A stretch of DNA of 64,000 nt, from contig CM032811.1 of NCBI GenBank assembly GCA_019155185.1, forward strand, positions 2,472,287 through 2,536,286. The letters run 5' to 3'. A program made the translations under genes and the position numbers. Source of the DNA: Beaufortia kweichowensis. Its lineage: Eukaryota > Chordata > Actinopteri > Cypriniformes > Gastromyzontidae. Below the pieces are notes generated by a model. That model had not been told where the DNA came from. It saw nothing but the letters and a program-made list of their open reading frames with translations, and searched no databases. Shown here piece after piece: positions 1-24,485 of the stretch (the stretch's first letter is position 1; the number at the start of each line of letters is the position of its first letter).

Positions 1-354
1 TAAGAATATAGGGCTTTCCTCGGGAAAGGTTTGTTACAGAAGAGCCAATATAATACTTCAAATCAATATTTTGTGTCTAATATTTTGTGTAATAAGCAGG
101 ATATCGTACAACCAGGCGGTTATCGCAAAATAAACTCGGTGTGATGTAAGACCCCTGGCTGTACATTGTTCATTTCCATACATATTGTGACATTTGCATC
201 ATGTCTTTAGACACAAAGATTTGAAGAATATGTGCTTAAACCAATGACAGACTTTCATTTCCATAAACTTTGGATTACACTTCGTCGCCATTTTCCGTAA
301 TACTTGTGTGGGTAATGACTGATTCTTTTCTATATGCTTCTGTTTTGCCCTTAG

Positions 355-766
355 TGACCAGATGGGTAATAAAGGAGCTTACATTCACCTCAGGGGATCA
401 GACCTCAAGCCAGAGTTTCACCAGTTTACTGCTGTGGTCAGTAGGTTTTATTATTTATGGTAGTGATAAAACGATTATTTCCATAGAAAATGTTTTGGCC
501 AGGCTGTTTAATCCGGTAGTATTTTACTATTTTGAAATGATCTGCATTAGCCCAGTAACAGTTTGCTAGTACACTTAAGTGTTTAAATAAAGTTTTAGTA
601 AACAGGTATAAAGTTTTAAAATTAATTGCATCAATGTATCTCTGTGTACTGTACATATTCATTTTGTATTTATAAACACATATACATACATGCATACATT
701 TAAGAAAAATATAAAAATTAATAAATCTTTATATATAATTTTGAGTATTGATAAATACTCAAGTAA

Positions 767-801
<35 letters not shown>

Positions 802-1252
802 ATATAAAATACAGCCAAACATCCAATCGTAATTTAATCCAATCCAATATAATTTAATATATAATTAAATTATATATATATATATATTAAATTATATATA
901 ATATTAATATATTTATATTTATTGTTTTTGTGTTTATAAATACAACATTTATATGTACACAGACATATATTATGTAAACACACAACTTCATTCTGGACGC
1001 GATTAATCGCGCTTATTCGTTTGACAGACCTAGTTTTCAGCAATTTAGAAACAACATATATTGTATAAAAGAACAGGTATTTTATTGTTTTGCCCTACCT
1101 AGCCATGCCATTAACATCCTAGTAAAAATGTATAATATTATGATAAATGCAGTCTTTAAAAAGTGTTTTTTTTCTCTTCTCGTCCTCAGCCTCATCCAAA
1201 TGTCAAGCCGATGGCATATGCCAACTCTCTCATGCAGCTGGGGATGATGTAG
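355..1252 (+). CDS. Last two exons of an unidentified spliced gene (partial, 5' part outside window)
   Basis: Two plus-strand coding exons can be read. The first is 355-436, after a pyrimidine-rich acceptor ending in CCCTTAG; it enters in phase 2 and encodes DQMGNKGAYIHLRGSDLKPE followed by FHQFTAV, then a GTCAGT donor. The second is 1190-1252, after a strong acceptor (TTTCTCTTCTCGTCCTCAG). It encodes PHPNVKPMAYANSLMQLGMM and ends in TAG. The two exons join in the same phase, giving a smooth C-terminal tail of about 47 residues. I see no transmembrane segment or known domain in this piece and do not recognise the family. Upstream exons must lie left of the window. The intron (437-1189) holds AT microsatellite DNA. 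The reading as a real gene rests on splice signals and protein-like composition, not on homology. Confidence 0.55.
768..905. repeat. AT dinucleotide microsatellite and AT-rich tract
   Basis: There is a run of about 40 bp of alternating AT at 768-806, followed by a second AT/TA-rich tract to about 905. It lies within the intron of the partial gene at the left edge. Confidence 0.85.
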
Positions 1253-2860
1253 GAAGTCTTCGGTGCTCATTTCATCCTACATTAGCTGCTCTGGTCCACA
1301 TCAATTCCTCTAGATCCACTGTCACATTCTTCTCATCTACGTTTTGAACAGTTTGTTCCTAGTATACATGCACATTCAATTTTACAGCGTTCAACCTGTG
1401 CTTTTTATTCATTTTTGGGGACAAAAATCACTTACCAAGTTATAAATTGGTGATGCCTTGACATGAAACAGAATGTCATTATCCACTTGCTCGCTAGTGG
1501 ATCTAATTCTTGTGTTAAAAAGACCCAACCCATCATTAATGTGTTCATTCATATAAAGCTGCTTAGTTTTTAATAACACGATTGGATGTTTGGCTGTATT
1601 ATACGGGAACTGATTTGTACCAAAGAATGATCAAGAATACATGATGCCACACAAAGTAAGAGTGTTGATAATAGATTCTGTCATGGACTTTTACTTAAAG
1701 GTGTTTAACATAAAGCCTTTATTTTCAAATCCAGGTACCTATTGACAAAAGCAGTATGAAATAATAATCCCCACCTCCTACATCCAGGAAGAACAGTGTG
1801 GTACTTGCTTTACTGTAGCAGTTAACATGTTCTGTGCATCACGTATCAAAAACATCAAAAAGAGTTTTATTTTACTAATAAAAGGCAAGTTTCATCAAGA
1901 AAACAACATCTTGAGTATCTGTCTTGCAGGTTTTTAAAATAAATGTGGTAACAGCAAATGTACAAACCCTAAAGACTGTATGACTCCAGTAGTTTACCAC
2001 CCACAGTTGTCTGTGAAGCTCAGTAGTTCGGTGTTTTTCATTTTGTAGGCAGTTCCCACATGCCTTTCTCCCAACATGCTTGACTGAAATGCACTGGAGA
2101 TGCTGTATAACTCGTACCCTCCGATATGTGTTTGTCTAGCAGATCCTGTACCCTCTGTGTGGACTCTGAATAACACAACAGAAACCTTCCTCTCTTTAAG
2201 CGCACAGCAGCCATGCCCTTGAATTTTTAGAGAATATTATGTACACCAACGTAAATGTACATATATATATATATAATGTATCATTGAAATTTCTGTGTAC
2301 ATGTTTGGAAAAAAAAGTTATTGAATAAAAAAATGCCAGTCGTATGATCTAGAATGTGGTCATATCTTTATTGTTGGTTAAATTGGATTTGAGTTGACAT
2401 GAGTTGCCTCAGCAGTGAAATAGGTCTGCAATGTCAACATTACCACAGCAGGTAATGTTACACTTTGTCATTAAAGACTGAATGGAAAAGTGCTTTTGTT
2501 TATCTCAAAAATGCACAATAGTCATCATATCTGGCTGATTGATTTGAATAAAGTGTTTCAAAAAATGGATGAAACTGGTATTGTGACTTTTATTAAAATC
2601 AAACATGGGGCTTTTATTTTAAGGCTTTTTTGATTTTTGAACTTCTCCCACACATACGTTTTGTGGATAATATTTTGACATTGTCAAATAACCTCTTTGG
2701 AAAATTCATATTCATAAGCTATAAATACACCATTAAAAATAATTTGGTGTGTTTAAAATAAACTTTCACAGTCTCTTGTGGTGTTGTCCACTGCAGGACC
2801 AATCAGATATTAACATTAAAGCTGTTAAAGTCATAAGCTAATGTTGCAGCCAGGGTTGTG
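1253..2860 (+). other. Probable 3' UTR of the left-edge gene, then intergenic DNA
   Basis: No further convincing coding exon is seen. AATAAA signals on the plus strand occur at 2324-2329 and 2547-2552. Either could end the transcript whose stop codon is at 1250-1252. The rest is AT-rich with no feature I can support. Confidence 0.4.
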
Positions 2861-3004
2861 CGCAGGGTTCTCTTTCATCATCTTGTGTTTGAGATCCACC
2901 TATGGGAAGGGAATCCGTACCTGACCTCTGCAGAAGCATCCAATTGCACCAAGTCTGGCTTTGACAGACAATAGCGCGTGCCCTATGCCAGGTAAGGGAC
3001 CACC

Positions 3005-3006
<2 letters not shown>

Positions 3007-3046
<40 letters not shown>
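3007..3046. repeat. TA dinucleotide microsatellite
   Basis: About 40 bp of alternating TA lies within the leader of the DIRS-type element. Confidence 0.9.
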
Positions 3047-3048
<2 letters not shown>

Positions 3049-4609
3049 ACCCCTGCACACGCTATCCTACCTCAGTTGACATTCGCTTCTCGCAATCTCT
3101 GTTTTATCGCTGACAGCTCGTTGGTTTGGACTTCACGGTTGTCTACAGGAGGACATATCCATTGATCAGCCTCTGCCGGACGTGATTGTCTGTCTTACCA
3201 GGTTAGCTGTCTGTTTATTCTGCAAACTGCCCATGATCGCTTTTTCAATAAGGCTGCCCGCCTTTTTTCATCCTTTCCCTTGCTCACCATGTCGCTATCA
3301 AAATCGTCGGCGTCTGCTCCCGGGGATAGCCAGTCACGTGCCTGCCTGGCCACATGTGGTGCCCTGATCGCCGCGAGGGATACCCATCCCTACTGTGTGG
3401 TGTGCATGGGCCTGAAACATGCGCAGGAGGCTGACGATTTTCCGACAATTGTAGCCATTGCCTGGTGCTCCCGGCAAAACTACGTCGCCGCAGGATCAAG
3501 GTGGCTGCGACACAGGGCGTCGAGTCGGGCCCGTTTGACGGTGAGAAAGGGGATGGGACCTCCTGCGGTGCGGCCTCCTCGAGCTGGGGCGATTGTGGCG
3601 ACCCGGCTCTCGCAGAGGATATTTTGTTGGCTGAACCCCACTCGAGCCACCTGGCTTTGAGGACGAGGAGAGTCCGTGAATCCCCCGGCTACTGCTCCCG
3701 CTGCCGTGCCTCTGTCGGTCCTTTTAGAAGTCTGTGAGCAAGCGGACGCTCATCTCAACATCGAATGGCCGGCTTTATTAAGTGCTTCGAGCCAGGAAAG
3801 AGATATTTATGACGGGAAACTCCTAGGCCCCCCGCCCGGTCCTCGTAAACAGCTTTTCCCAGTACATGAAGCACTTTTGGGGGGACCCAATAGACCTCAA
3901 ACATGGTTTTATGAGTCTTGAGGTCAAGGATATGGTGACTCGCGGCATGGGTGACCCCCCCCGCCGTCGATCCTCAACCCCTCGCAAGGTGGGCTGCTCG
4001 CCCCCCCCGAAGCCCGTCCTTCCTGGCAAGATGGACCACTTCTCTGCCTCTATTCACCAGGCTTCGTATAAAGCTTCAGCTTTGGCCGTGAGGGCTTTAA
4101 CGTGTCCTCTCTGCTCTCCGCATACCAGGCCGAGGATATGGGATAATGGCTGAAGAAGGGGACTCCTTCTTAATCTATTTGGAAGGAGATCGTCACGGTA
4201 AACGATCTCGTCCTTCTGAATTCCCGCCAGGCTAGCGGGCAATCTATGGCTCTTTCAGTGGTCGGAGATCGTGCACTGTGGCTTAACATGTCGGGGTTTC
4301 CCGACAGCAAAAAGCGTCGCATCGCTGGAGCGCTGGTTGAGCCTGGCCGGTAAACTTTGTCTCCGAAGAAAGTCTGTGTCACACCAGACACCTCCTGCGC
4401 GGCAACCTAACCCCCCCTGTGTCACAACGCCATCACCATATTGCGGGCAAAAGGCCGCAGCAATAAGCCACCTGCTCAGCAGATCAATGCCCCGTCTGCT
4501 AAGCCTTGGGGGGAAATGTTCTTTGCCGCATCTACGGCTAAGAAACCCCATAACTCCACCTCATTCTGAACCAAAACGCAAGCGGACGGCCTGATAGGAG
4601 GGCAGAATA

Positions 4610-5480
4610 GTGAATGGTGTGTGGCCAAGCACACTTCACTCAGCCCATAAAAATTACCTGGAGCTCCTCACAGTATGGAAGGCTCTGAGACATTTTCTGC
4701 CCATACTGCAGGGGCACCAGGTGCTGGTGCGCTGCGACAATACCACAGCTGTAGCACATATAAACTGCCAAGGAGGGATGTGTTCCTCCAAGCTTCATGC
4801 TCTGGCACACAAGCTGTTAGTATGGAGCAGGCGGCACTTTTCCACCCATGTGCCAGGCATTCTGAACATGGGCACAGACCTGCTGTCGAGGGGAAACCCA
4901 CTCTACGGAGACTGGCGCCTCCACCCTCAGGTAGTTTGTCTACTGTGGTGGAGATTCGGTCGGGCAGCCGTAGATCGCTTCGCCTCGTGGGAAAACTCCC
5001 ATTGTCCTATGTTCTTCTCGCTACAGGACGAGGACGCGCCTCTCAACGTGCCTCATGTGCTGCTCTATGCTTTTCCTCCCTTTTCCTGATAACACCCACT
5101 TTAGCCAGGGTGAGAGATCAGGGCCTTACTCTGATTTTCATAGCACCCAGGTGGCCCAAAGCTGCATGGCTGGCGGAGATCATACCTTTGATCTACGCTC
5201 AGCCATGGCCCCTCCCATTACGCACGGACCTTCTGTACCAAGCGAACGGGGAAATTTACCACCCACACCCAGACAGGGTGGCTCTCTGGGCCTGGCCCAT
5301 GAGAGGACAAACCTGAACACGTTGGGGCTCCATCCATGTATTATTGCCACTATTCAGAAAGCAAGGGCCTCTTCCACATGACTGGCGTGTCTTTGAAAGG
5401 TGGTGTGATGGGCGTCAGCTGCCTTCATATCAGTGTTCGGTCTCTGATATACTATGCTTTTTACAAGACATACATTGTTT
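4610..5480 (+). pseudogene. DIRS-type polyprotein remnant: RNase H-like region to start of tyrosine recombinase
   Basis: The open segment 4610-5089 encodes an RNase H-like region: NYLELLTVWKALRHFLP, then VLVRCDNTTAVAHINCQGG, a THVPGILNMGTDLLSRG block, and DRFASWENSHCPMFFSLQD. These are hallmark blocks of DIRS elements of fish. Reading then shifts frame to ITPTLARVRDQGLTLIFIAP and PWPLPLRTDLL near 5085-5316. A third shift gives ERWCDGRQLPS-like sequence at about 5390-5460, which resembles the N-terminal part of the DIRS tyrosine recombinase. No catalytic recombinase core is present. Frameshifts and truncation make this a dead copy. Confidence 0.75.
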
Positions 5481-5589
5481 AGCAGTATATGCACTAAAGG
5501 AATATTTTAATTATTTTAAATAAAATTTAAATGATTTTTGTTTTATTTAAATCATTTTCTGTAATCATGAAACATTTCTCTCTTTTTTA

Positions 5590-6165
5590 CAGTGGGACCT
5601 CAAAATCTGCCCGAAAACACAACAAATTACGACAGCCAGCCAGAAGAAAACTCATCAAACATTGAAATTGAAATTTAGCCTATGCATATATTTTGTCATC
5701 ATAGTCATGGGTGTCTTTGAAAATGGGCTTGTCATCTTTGTTACTGGCTACAAAATGAAGTATGTCATACAACAAATCATACAAAATCTGTATGTCTGTG
5801 TGGCTTTCATCTATTGGCTGCATCCCTTTCGTCTTTCGCTCTGTACAAGAAGAAAAGGGATTGGAATACTGCCTCTATACAAGCTCCTGCAATGTCTTAA
5901 TGTCTCTGTTCACATACAGGTTTATGGTGGGATTTCTAATTCCTTTCTTTATCATGGCGTCTTCATACATAGCTGTTGGTGTGCGAGCCAAACGTCTCAA
6001 AACGTCTCTCTCCAGGTCATTATATCAGTGATTCTGGCCTTTTTTATATGCTGGTTGCCTTTCCATGTTCAACAGTTATGTTACATAAGTGCAATTAAAA
6101 ATAATTTCATTCTGGGTAAAAGATCGCAAAGCCAAACTGGAGCCAATCAGCTGTATGCAAAGTGA
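5590..6165 (+). pseudogene. Decayed GPCR fragment (chemokine-like / formyl-peptide receptor-like)
   Basis: Pieces of a class A G-protein-coupled receptor can be read in shifting frames. The first transmembrane segment (FENGLVIFVTGYKMK) lies near 5710-5760. TM5 and its cytoplasmic end (FMVGFLIPFFIMASSYIAVG, then VRAKRLKTS) lie near 5920-6010 in another frame. TM6, with the diagnostic CWLPFH motif, lies near 6020-6075. The region from TM2 to TM4 and all of TM7 are missing. The TM1 and TM5/TM6 blocks resemble chemerin and formyl-peptide receptors, but the exact parent gene is an inference. Frameshifts and deletions show it is non-functional. Confidence 0.6.
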
Positions 6166-8403
6166 CATAAATCTGACGTATCACAGTTAACCCTTAAATC
6201 CTCAGTGGGAATTAACTTTTAAGAAAAGACACAATCATACATATTATAATGTGCACTCAAGGACACTATGCATAGTAATTATATATAGTGCATGTTATTG
6301 TATTTATAATATGCATTTGCTGTAAGGTATATTTTTTATATTTTAAGTGATTATTCATGAACAGTATTTTCACAAATGTGTATATTATTAGTATTAAATA
6401 TGTTGAATATAATTTTTAAGGTAAATAAGGCTATGTAAATAAATGAACTTGTATATATCAGTTATTTTGCTGTGTACATGTTTCAATTCTTTGTTCTTTA
6501 AAGTTATTACTTGGTTGTCAGAGAAGCAATTTTTTTTTCACAATCTCAAAGTATTTTTCCCTGTTTATGTGAAGCATGAGCTTTAAATAGGAAGTAAATC
6601 TCCATGTTTTGAGTGAATCTGGAACTCTGAAAAGGTCTTTGTGAAACAGGGTCGGTTTTCTCAACTCTATTGTCCCTCTTCCAACAGATTTAGTCTCTTT
6701 CAGTTGCTCAGACTGCAATCTTGTGTAGCTCTTTTCATATAATTGTATAATTGTAAGATATAACGCTTCATTGCTCAATCATTTTGGATAAAATATATAA
6801 ATGTGTTCAAATGTATGTTAATTAAATGTTTAAAACTTAGTGTTTGTTTAACTCATTTTGTAAAACAGGCCACGGTGTACAAAAGCAATAATAAAGAGAA
6901 AAAAATTTTGAAGAAAAACTTCTGTAATTATTTTAGTCTTATGTAGAGTGTAAAGCGATTCACTGTGTCATTTTAATCTCTGTTCCTCCTGGAGACACTC
7001 TAATTAAGTTTTTAATGACTGATTATTCAGAGAATATAACTGTAGTTTTGAATATGAAACTTTTACAGATTATGTAAAACTGATGCCTGAATCTACAGTT
7101 AGATGATGCCATTTAGGTTGTCTCACAATGGCAATGCATAGTCATGACCACTAGATGGCACAGGGCTTTTCTCGTAATATCCCCACACGTAGTTAACTGT
7201 AGTTAAAACTGACGAAAATTTAAGCGTTCTAGAGGTGTTCCTACAAAGGACCATGCACAACTGTTTGCTAAACAGCACAATGACCTAGTCACGAGATGGA
7301 AAAGGATAAAAAGGGGCAAATGAGAGCAATTCCCTTTCAAAATTGTAAATCTAGTAAATGAGAGAGGCTGTTATTCATTAAGGATGAAAGCACACTTTTC
7401 CTAAAAAAGAAAATATTAAAGGCCTTTTTAAAAGGTAATAATGAAATAATAGCCTGTGGGTGGACAGATTGTGATGTCCAGTCGTTGAGCATTCAGATGT
7501 CGCCTGAGGCTCAGGGCCCCTTACACAACACAAGTGCTATGCGTCAGGATGCTGCATGTTTTATTTACGCCCCAGTGCTTCTATACAACAGTTTATTGAC
7601 CCACAACAGACACACCCCCATGATGCTCATTAGGATGCATTATTAAACCAGATGCCTCATCATCCCTAAAAAGGGATTCAGACAAATATTTAGTAGTAGT
7701 ATTTTTGAAGTCATTTTCATAGCATTTTAACAAAAACAGAAGCAATATTTTGATGGACTGTGGGTGCCAAATGGAAAATTATTTTAGAAAATCTGAAAAA
7801 ATTCTAAAAAATATTTTTAAGTGCATAACAATATATATATATATATAGTTTTTTGACCCATGTATCTGATTTTATATATCAAGCACCAGTATATACTGGT
7901 AAAAAATTCTTGCTGCTGCTGCTGAAGTTCTTGTAAATTATATTGATTCTGGTGTAAAATAAAATGTTCATATGGACCTTATTTAGCCTATGGACCTTAG
8001 GCCAGCCAAAGTACAACGACTGCACTTCTGTTCTTTAGCCTCATTTTCACTCACGTCATTTAATTCTGTCTACTAAAGTCCACTCATCAAGTCCAAGTAC
8101 CACCTCTCTTACACCACCAAGTTACATAATGTCTACAGTATCTATTTGAACATTTACTGTAATATAACAGTCCTAAATAGTCATTTTTAAAAATGTAAAA
8201 TGTTTAAAGTTCTTTAACATTTTGATATAGAATAACATATTGTTACACTGTTAAATAAATATCAGTTTGCTTTTTCACTTAAAATGGATAAATGTATTAT
8301 ATAATTAAGAGATCTTTTCAGCTTGAAAAGATTTTGTAATGTTTTGGACAGTATTGTTAGCTCACTGCTTTCATTTGTGTTGTTCTGCTTAGACCCATTC
8401 GCG
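6166..8403. other. Intergenic DNA without recognisable genes
   Basis: AT-rich sequence with short ORFs only. No splice-supported exon or named repeat was recognised apart from a short AT microsatellite near 7831-7848. Confidence 0.5.
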
Positions 8404-8469
8404 TATGACATCAAAATACCGCGATAGCAGGTATTTTTATCTTTACTCTCGCGGTACTCTGATGTCATA
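8404..8469. repeat. Short inverted repeat (hairpin) upstream of bicdl2
   Basis: Two 21-nt arms at 8404-8424 and 8449-8469 are complementary at 19 of 21 positions around a 24-nt loop. The arms share TATGACATCA and TACCGCGA. It could be a tiny MITE remnant or a structured regulatory site. Confidence 0.6.
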
Positions 8470-8510
8470 GATACATTGCTTGTGAAATGACTGAAAAAAA
8501 GTAAGGCTGT

Positions 8511-8615
8511 ATTATATTATATTATATTATATTATATTATATTATATTATATTATATTATATTATATTATATTATATTATATTATATTATATTATATTAT
8601 ATTATATTATATTAT
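8511..8615. repeat. ATATT pentanucleotide microsatellite
   Basis: About 105 bp of near-perfect 5-bp repeats (ATTAT phase), some 250 bp upstream of the bicdl2 start codon. Confidence 0.95.
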
Positions 8616-8869
8616 CTCCCGTGGCACGCTTTTTCCTCTTTATAGTTGTTATTTTATTTTTCCAAAGTGCATGTTTCGCGTTGCTTGAATATAAAAGTCG
8701 ACCACAGTTTGCATTGCAGTCACCTGAAACTATAAGCCCAACCCACACGAGCACCTTTCCACCATCTGCCTCCAGTTCGGGGAAACCCATCAGAGAGATC
8801 GCAAACACATGGAGTGTAAAGACGCTCTTTACGCGTGAACGTCCATATATTTACTCACATTGCTAAATC

Positions 8870-21144
<12,275 letters not shown>

Positions 21145-22175
21145 TCCTGCCGCCTGACCTTTTTTCACACTTTTTCCAAGACTGCATGAAATCTGCTCCC
21201 TGCACAACCTTAAAGACTTATGGAGTATAGGATACAGGGAAATGCCAAAGACACTGCTCCGGTTAGAAAATCAATTGGAAGTATGGACAGTCAGCAAGAG
21301 TTAAAATCTCACAGACAAAAAGTCACATTTTATTCCTCACCTAAAATATGAACGAAATTGAAATTTGTGTAAAGAGAAAAGCTATCTGTAGGATCATTAA
21401 TATTGTATTATTGTATTAAAATGGTAGTTGTATGCTGTTGTTAGATGCAACTGCACAATGATATCATGCTGGTCATGATCATGTTGATTGTAATGACATT
21501 GTATATAAGAACACGACAGAATAAGTCAATATTTTGGTTTAAAAAAGAACAAAGACGTGATTTGCATGTAAGTGTGCATAAAAGTGTGTGTTAGTGGAGG
21601 TTAGAGATGGTGCCTAAACTTTGGACCACTTATTGTGCAATTCACTGAAGTTCTGCTGCATAAGAAGTATGTACACTTGCGTTTGATGTGAACTAACGAT
21701 TAACAGCAACCTTTACAGCAGTTTTTAATCTGGGTTAATGTGATTAAATATACTACTGTTCATTCTAAATTCATTTTTGTTCATAGTGCATTATTGAATG
21801 TTGGTCTATACAGCTTGGAATATAAATAATGAATTAGTATATCCAAAAATGAACATTAACCAAGATTTATAACTGCTATAAAAGAACTGTTCTTGTTATT
21901 AATACATTTTGTTATTTATTGTATAAACTAACATCATCCCATTGAAACTTATTGCAAAGTGGTTTGATCAACACAGTGTGTTATTTGAATTTTCTCTGTA
22001 ATGAAATGCAATTTTGTAGTAGTTTACTTTTTGTAATGTGCATTTTGTAATCTGGTTTTCTAAAAATTCATTTGTGATAAGTATTTTTTTATAATTGTAC
22101 TATAGATGTTCATTTGTATATTTATTAAAAAATGTACTTAAAATTCAATAAAAATGTTATCAGTACAATTGTCAT
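21145..22175 (+). other. bicdl2: bicdl2 3' UTR with polyadenylation signal
   Basis: About 1 kb of AT-rich DNA follows the TAA stop. A canonical AATAAA at 22147-22152 is the first strong candidate poly(A) signal. The exact cleavage site is inferred. Confidence 0.55.
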
Positions 22176-24485
22176 AAAGAATAATCATCTGTAATCAGAA
22201 CTTGCATGGTACTGCACATTTACAGTATGCAAATTCATATTTCCTTGTGATGACACAATTAGAGATATATGAGTTACAGCCCGAGTTACAGACAGATAAC
22301 CTATCTGTCATCTTTACCCATTCTATTATTCTGGAAAATTACCTTTTTCAAAAAGAGGCCAAAAACATCATTGGTCTAAATCTCATTAGGAAAAGATGGT
22401 AATGGCTGTAAAAAGGGTACGGATAACATTAAAACAAATATGTTCTACATTTCAGCTACAAAAGTGCTGTTGGATCAGTTACTTACCCAGATCAAGCCCA
22501 TGCCTGTTACTGCCAAAATAAAATGGTACTTCTAGATTTAGCATAGATTATAGAAATGTAAAAATGTAAGTGCTTTTAATACAAAATACATCTATAGTCA
22601 GAAGACAAAAGTATACAGTAGACTCATGGATACGGTTATGAAGTCCCCACCTCTAAGGCCAAGGCCCTAAACAATTGCCTTAACTACTTTTTTTCTCAGT
22701 AATGCTAATGTACAATTTATAATATTATTGTACAATTCATGATATAAATTCTTTATGCATATTATAATTCTTGTTTTATATTATTCCTTACATTTTACCC
22801 CATTTAAGGAAGGAATGGTTTTTACAGTCTCATTTTACATCTGTCATCTATTAAACTATAGGTCTTATGGTTTAACTTTCAAATACTGTCCATACACATC
22901 ATTGATACTTTGTTTTCCTGGATATGTGCGTTAAGCTTTTACTGTGTGACTGCTTTTACTGGTATCCTAGATAAAAGCAGACCTTGGGGTAAGCCATGTG
23001 TCCTTAACCATTACTAGTTTTGATTTTCTAATAAATGGTCCTTTAACACAGTTTGACTTTATTATTACTAATAATGAATTTAAAAGAGAATACTGAAAGG
23101 AAAGTCAAGTCAAGGCAAGTCAAGTTAATAACAGTCTTTAATGCAAGCAACAAGGTTATTACACGTTTTTTTTAATGGTTTCTACATTGTTCTTACTTTG
23201 TGCCAATTGCAAATGTTGATAAAATGGTTCACGTGTGTATACATGGACCTTGTTTTAACAACCTTTGTATGGTTGTGATAAGAAAGATGAATATTTAGTA
23301 AATTGTGCTTTTTTTCATTTAATGAATGAATGACGCTTAATTGTAATTAAGGGTCGTTTGTAAAATGGTCTGTCAGAGAAAGTGCTGATCGTAGATCTAC
23401 CTTCGTTTTGTGGTGAATAAGATTACAGTGATGGAATTTGTTCTTAAATCAGCCCATCTTTATAAATGCAACCCAAACTTGTTTTATGTTTTATTTAATG
23501 TTTAATTAAAAGTATAATTAAAAGAATATAAAATCAACACGAGTCTCCTTGTTTGTTAACCTTACAAATGACAGCATTGCAAAAATTATGCAAACATTGA
23601 TTAGTATATCATTTGTGCAAATCTAATGTTAAACTGATTTTCCTGATTTTTTTCGTTTTATTTTTTCGTTTTATCATATTTTCCATAAGTCAATATAACA
23701 CTCATTATATAACCAATTTTTTTACTTTATAACCAAATATTGACATTTGAGTTATCAGTATAAAGTAAAATACAGTACATATTGCTAAAATTTAAGTAAA
23801 AAAGTAAATAGAAAAGAAATAAGAATGATAAGAAATGTCTTTTATTACACTTAACAGACACAACTCACATTTTGTGGATGTTTATGGTTGCCAGCGTTAT
23901 TATGTCCCTTAAACAACATACCAAAAATTTACTATATGATTTACATTGATAAAGTTCAAATGATTCAGTAATTCTTAAACTGGGGCCTTTCGCCCTCTGG
24001 TGGTAGGCTACGTGACATGACAGGACAATGGATGGTGCGTTTGACCTCGGATTTATGATATTTCCCAATCCCAACTCAATGAGGAAATAATGTCTGCAAA
24101 GGAGCTTTTTTAATGTTACTAAATCATTTAAAACAATAATGTTTTAATGTTACTAAACACTGTTAATGTCACTAAACCCATTTGCTATTTTCGAGTTTGA
24201 GGTGGGAAATATCCTAAACCCAGTTGTCTGTAACGCACCATGAAAACACTAATACATATCAAATTGATTTAGCCTACATTTAGTTTTATTACACAAATAT
24301 TATATTATGTATGCTTAATAAATGCGGAATTTCTTATATATGTGCAATATTATTTTTATATAGATTTATGTATATGTGTTTATGATTGGCAAAGCAAAAA
24401 CGCAGAGCAGGAACAGAATCTCTAAACTGCTCTTTTTGCAGTTTTCCTCAAGAAATTGTATGTTGTTTTGGATTGTTCTCATGTA
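22176..24485. other. Intergenic DNA without recognisable genes
   Basis: AT-rich, with only short ORFs. I see no splice-supported coding exon or clear repeat family. Confidence 0.5.

Larger units (their letters stand above)
2860..5480 (+). mobile_element. Degraded DIRS-type (tyrosine recombinase) retrotransposon
   Basis: A GC-richer island in AT-rich DNA carries, in order, gag-like, RNase H and tyrosine-recombinase-like remnants in plus orientation. Gag-like protein pieces start near 3290 (MSLSKSSASAPGD, then a CGALIAARDTHPYCVVC cysteine motif) and continue in shifted frames to about 4420. RNase H-like sequence follows at 4610-5089, then a conserved block ending in LALWAWPMRG-like sequence and the first part of a recombinase-like region to about 5480. 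The leader (2860-3000) resembles DIRS leaders of fish and is split by a TA microsatellite. The reverse transcriptase core between about 4560 and 4610 is missing, and there are several frameshifts and stops. Element ends are not defined, and no terminal repeats were identified. It is inactive. Confidence 0.75.
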
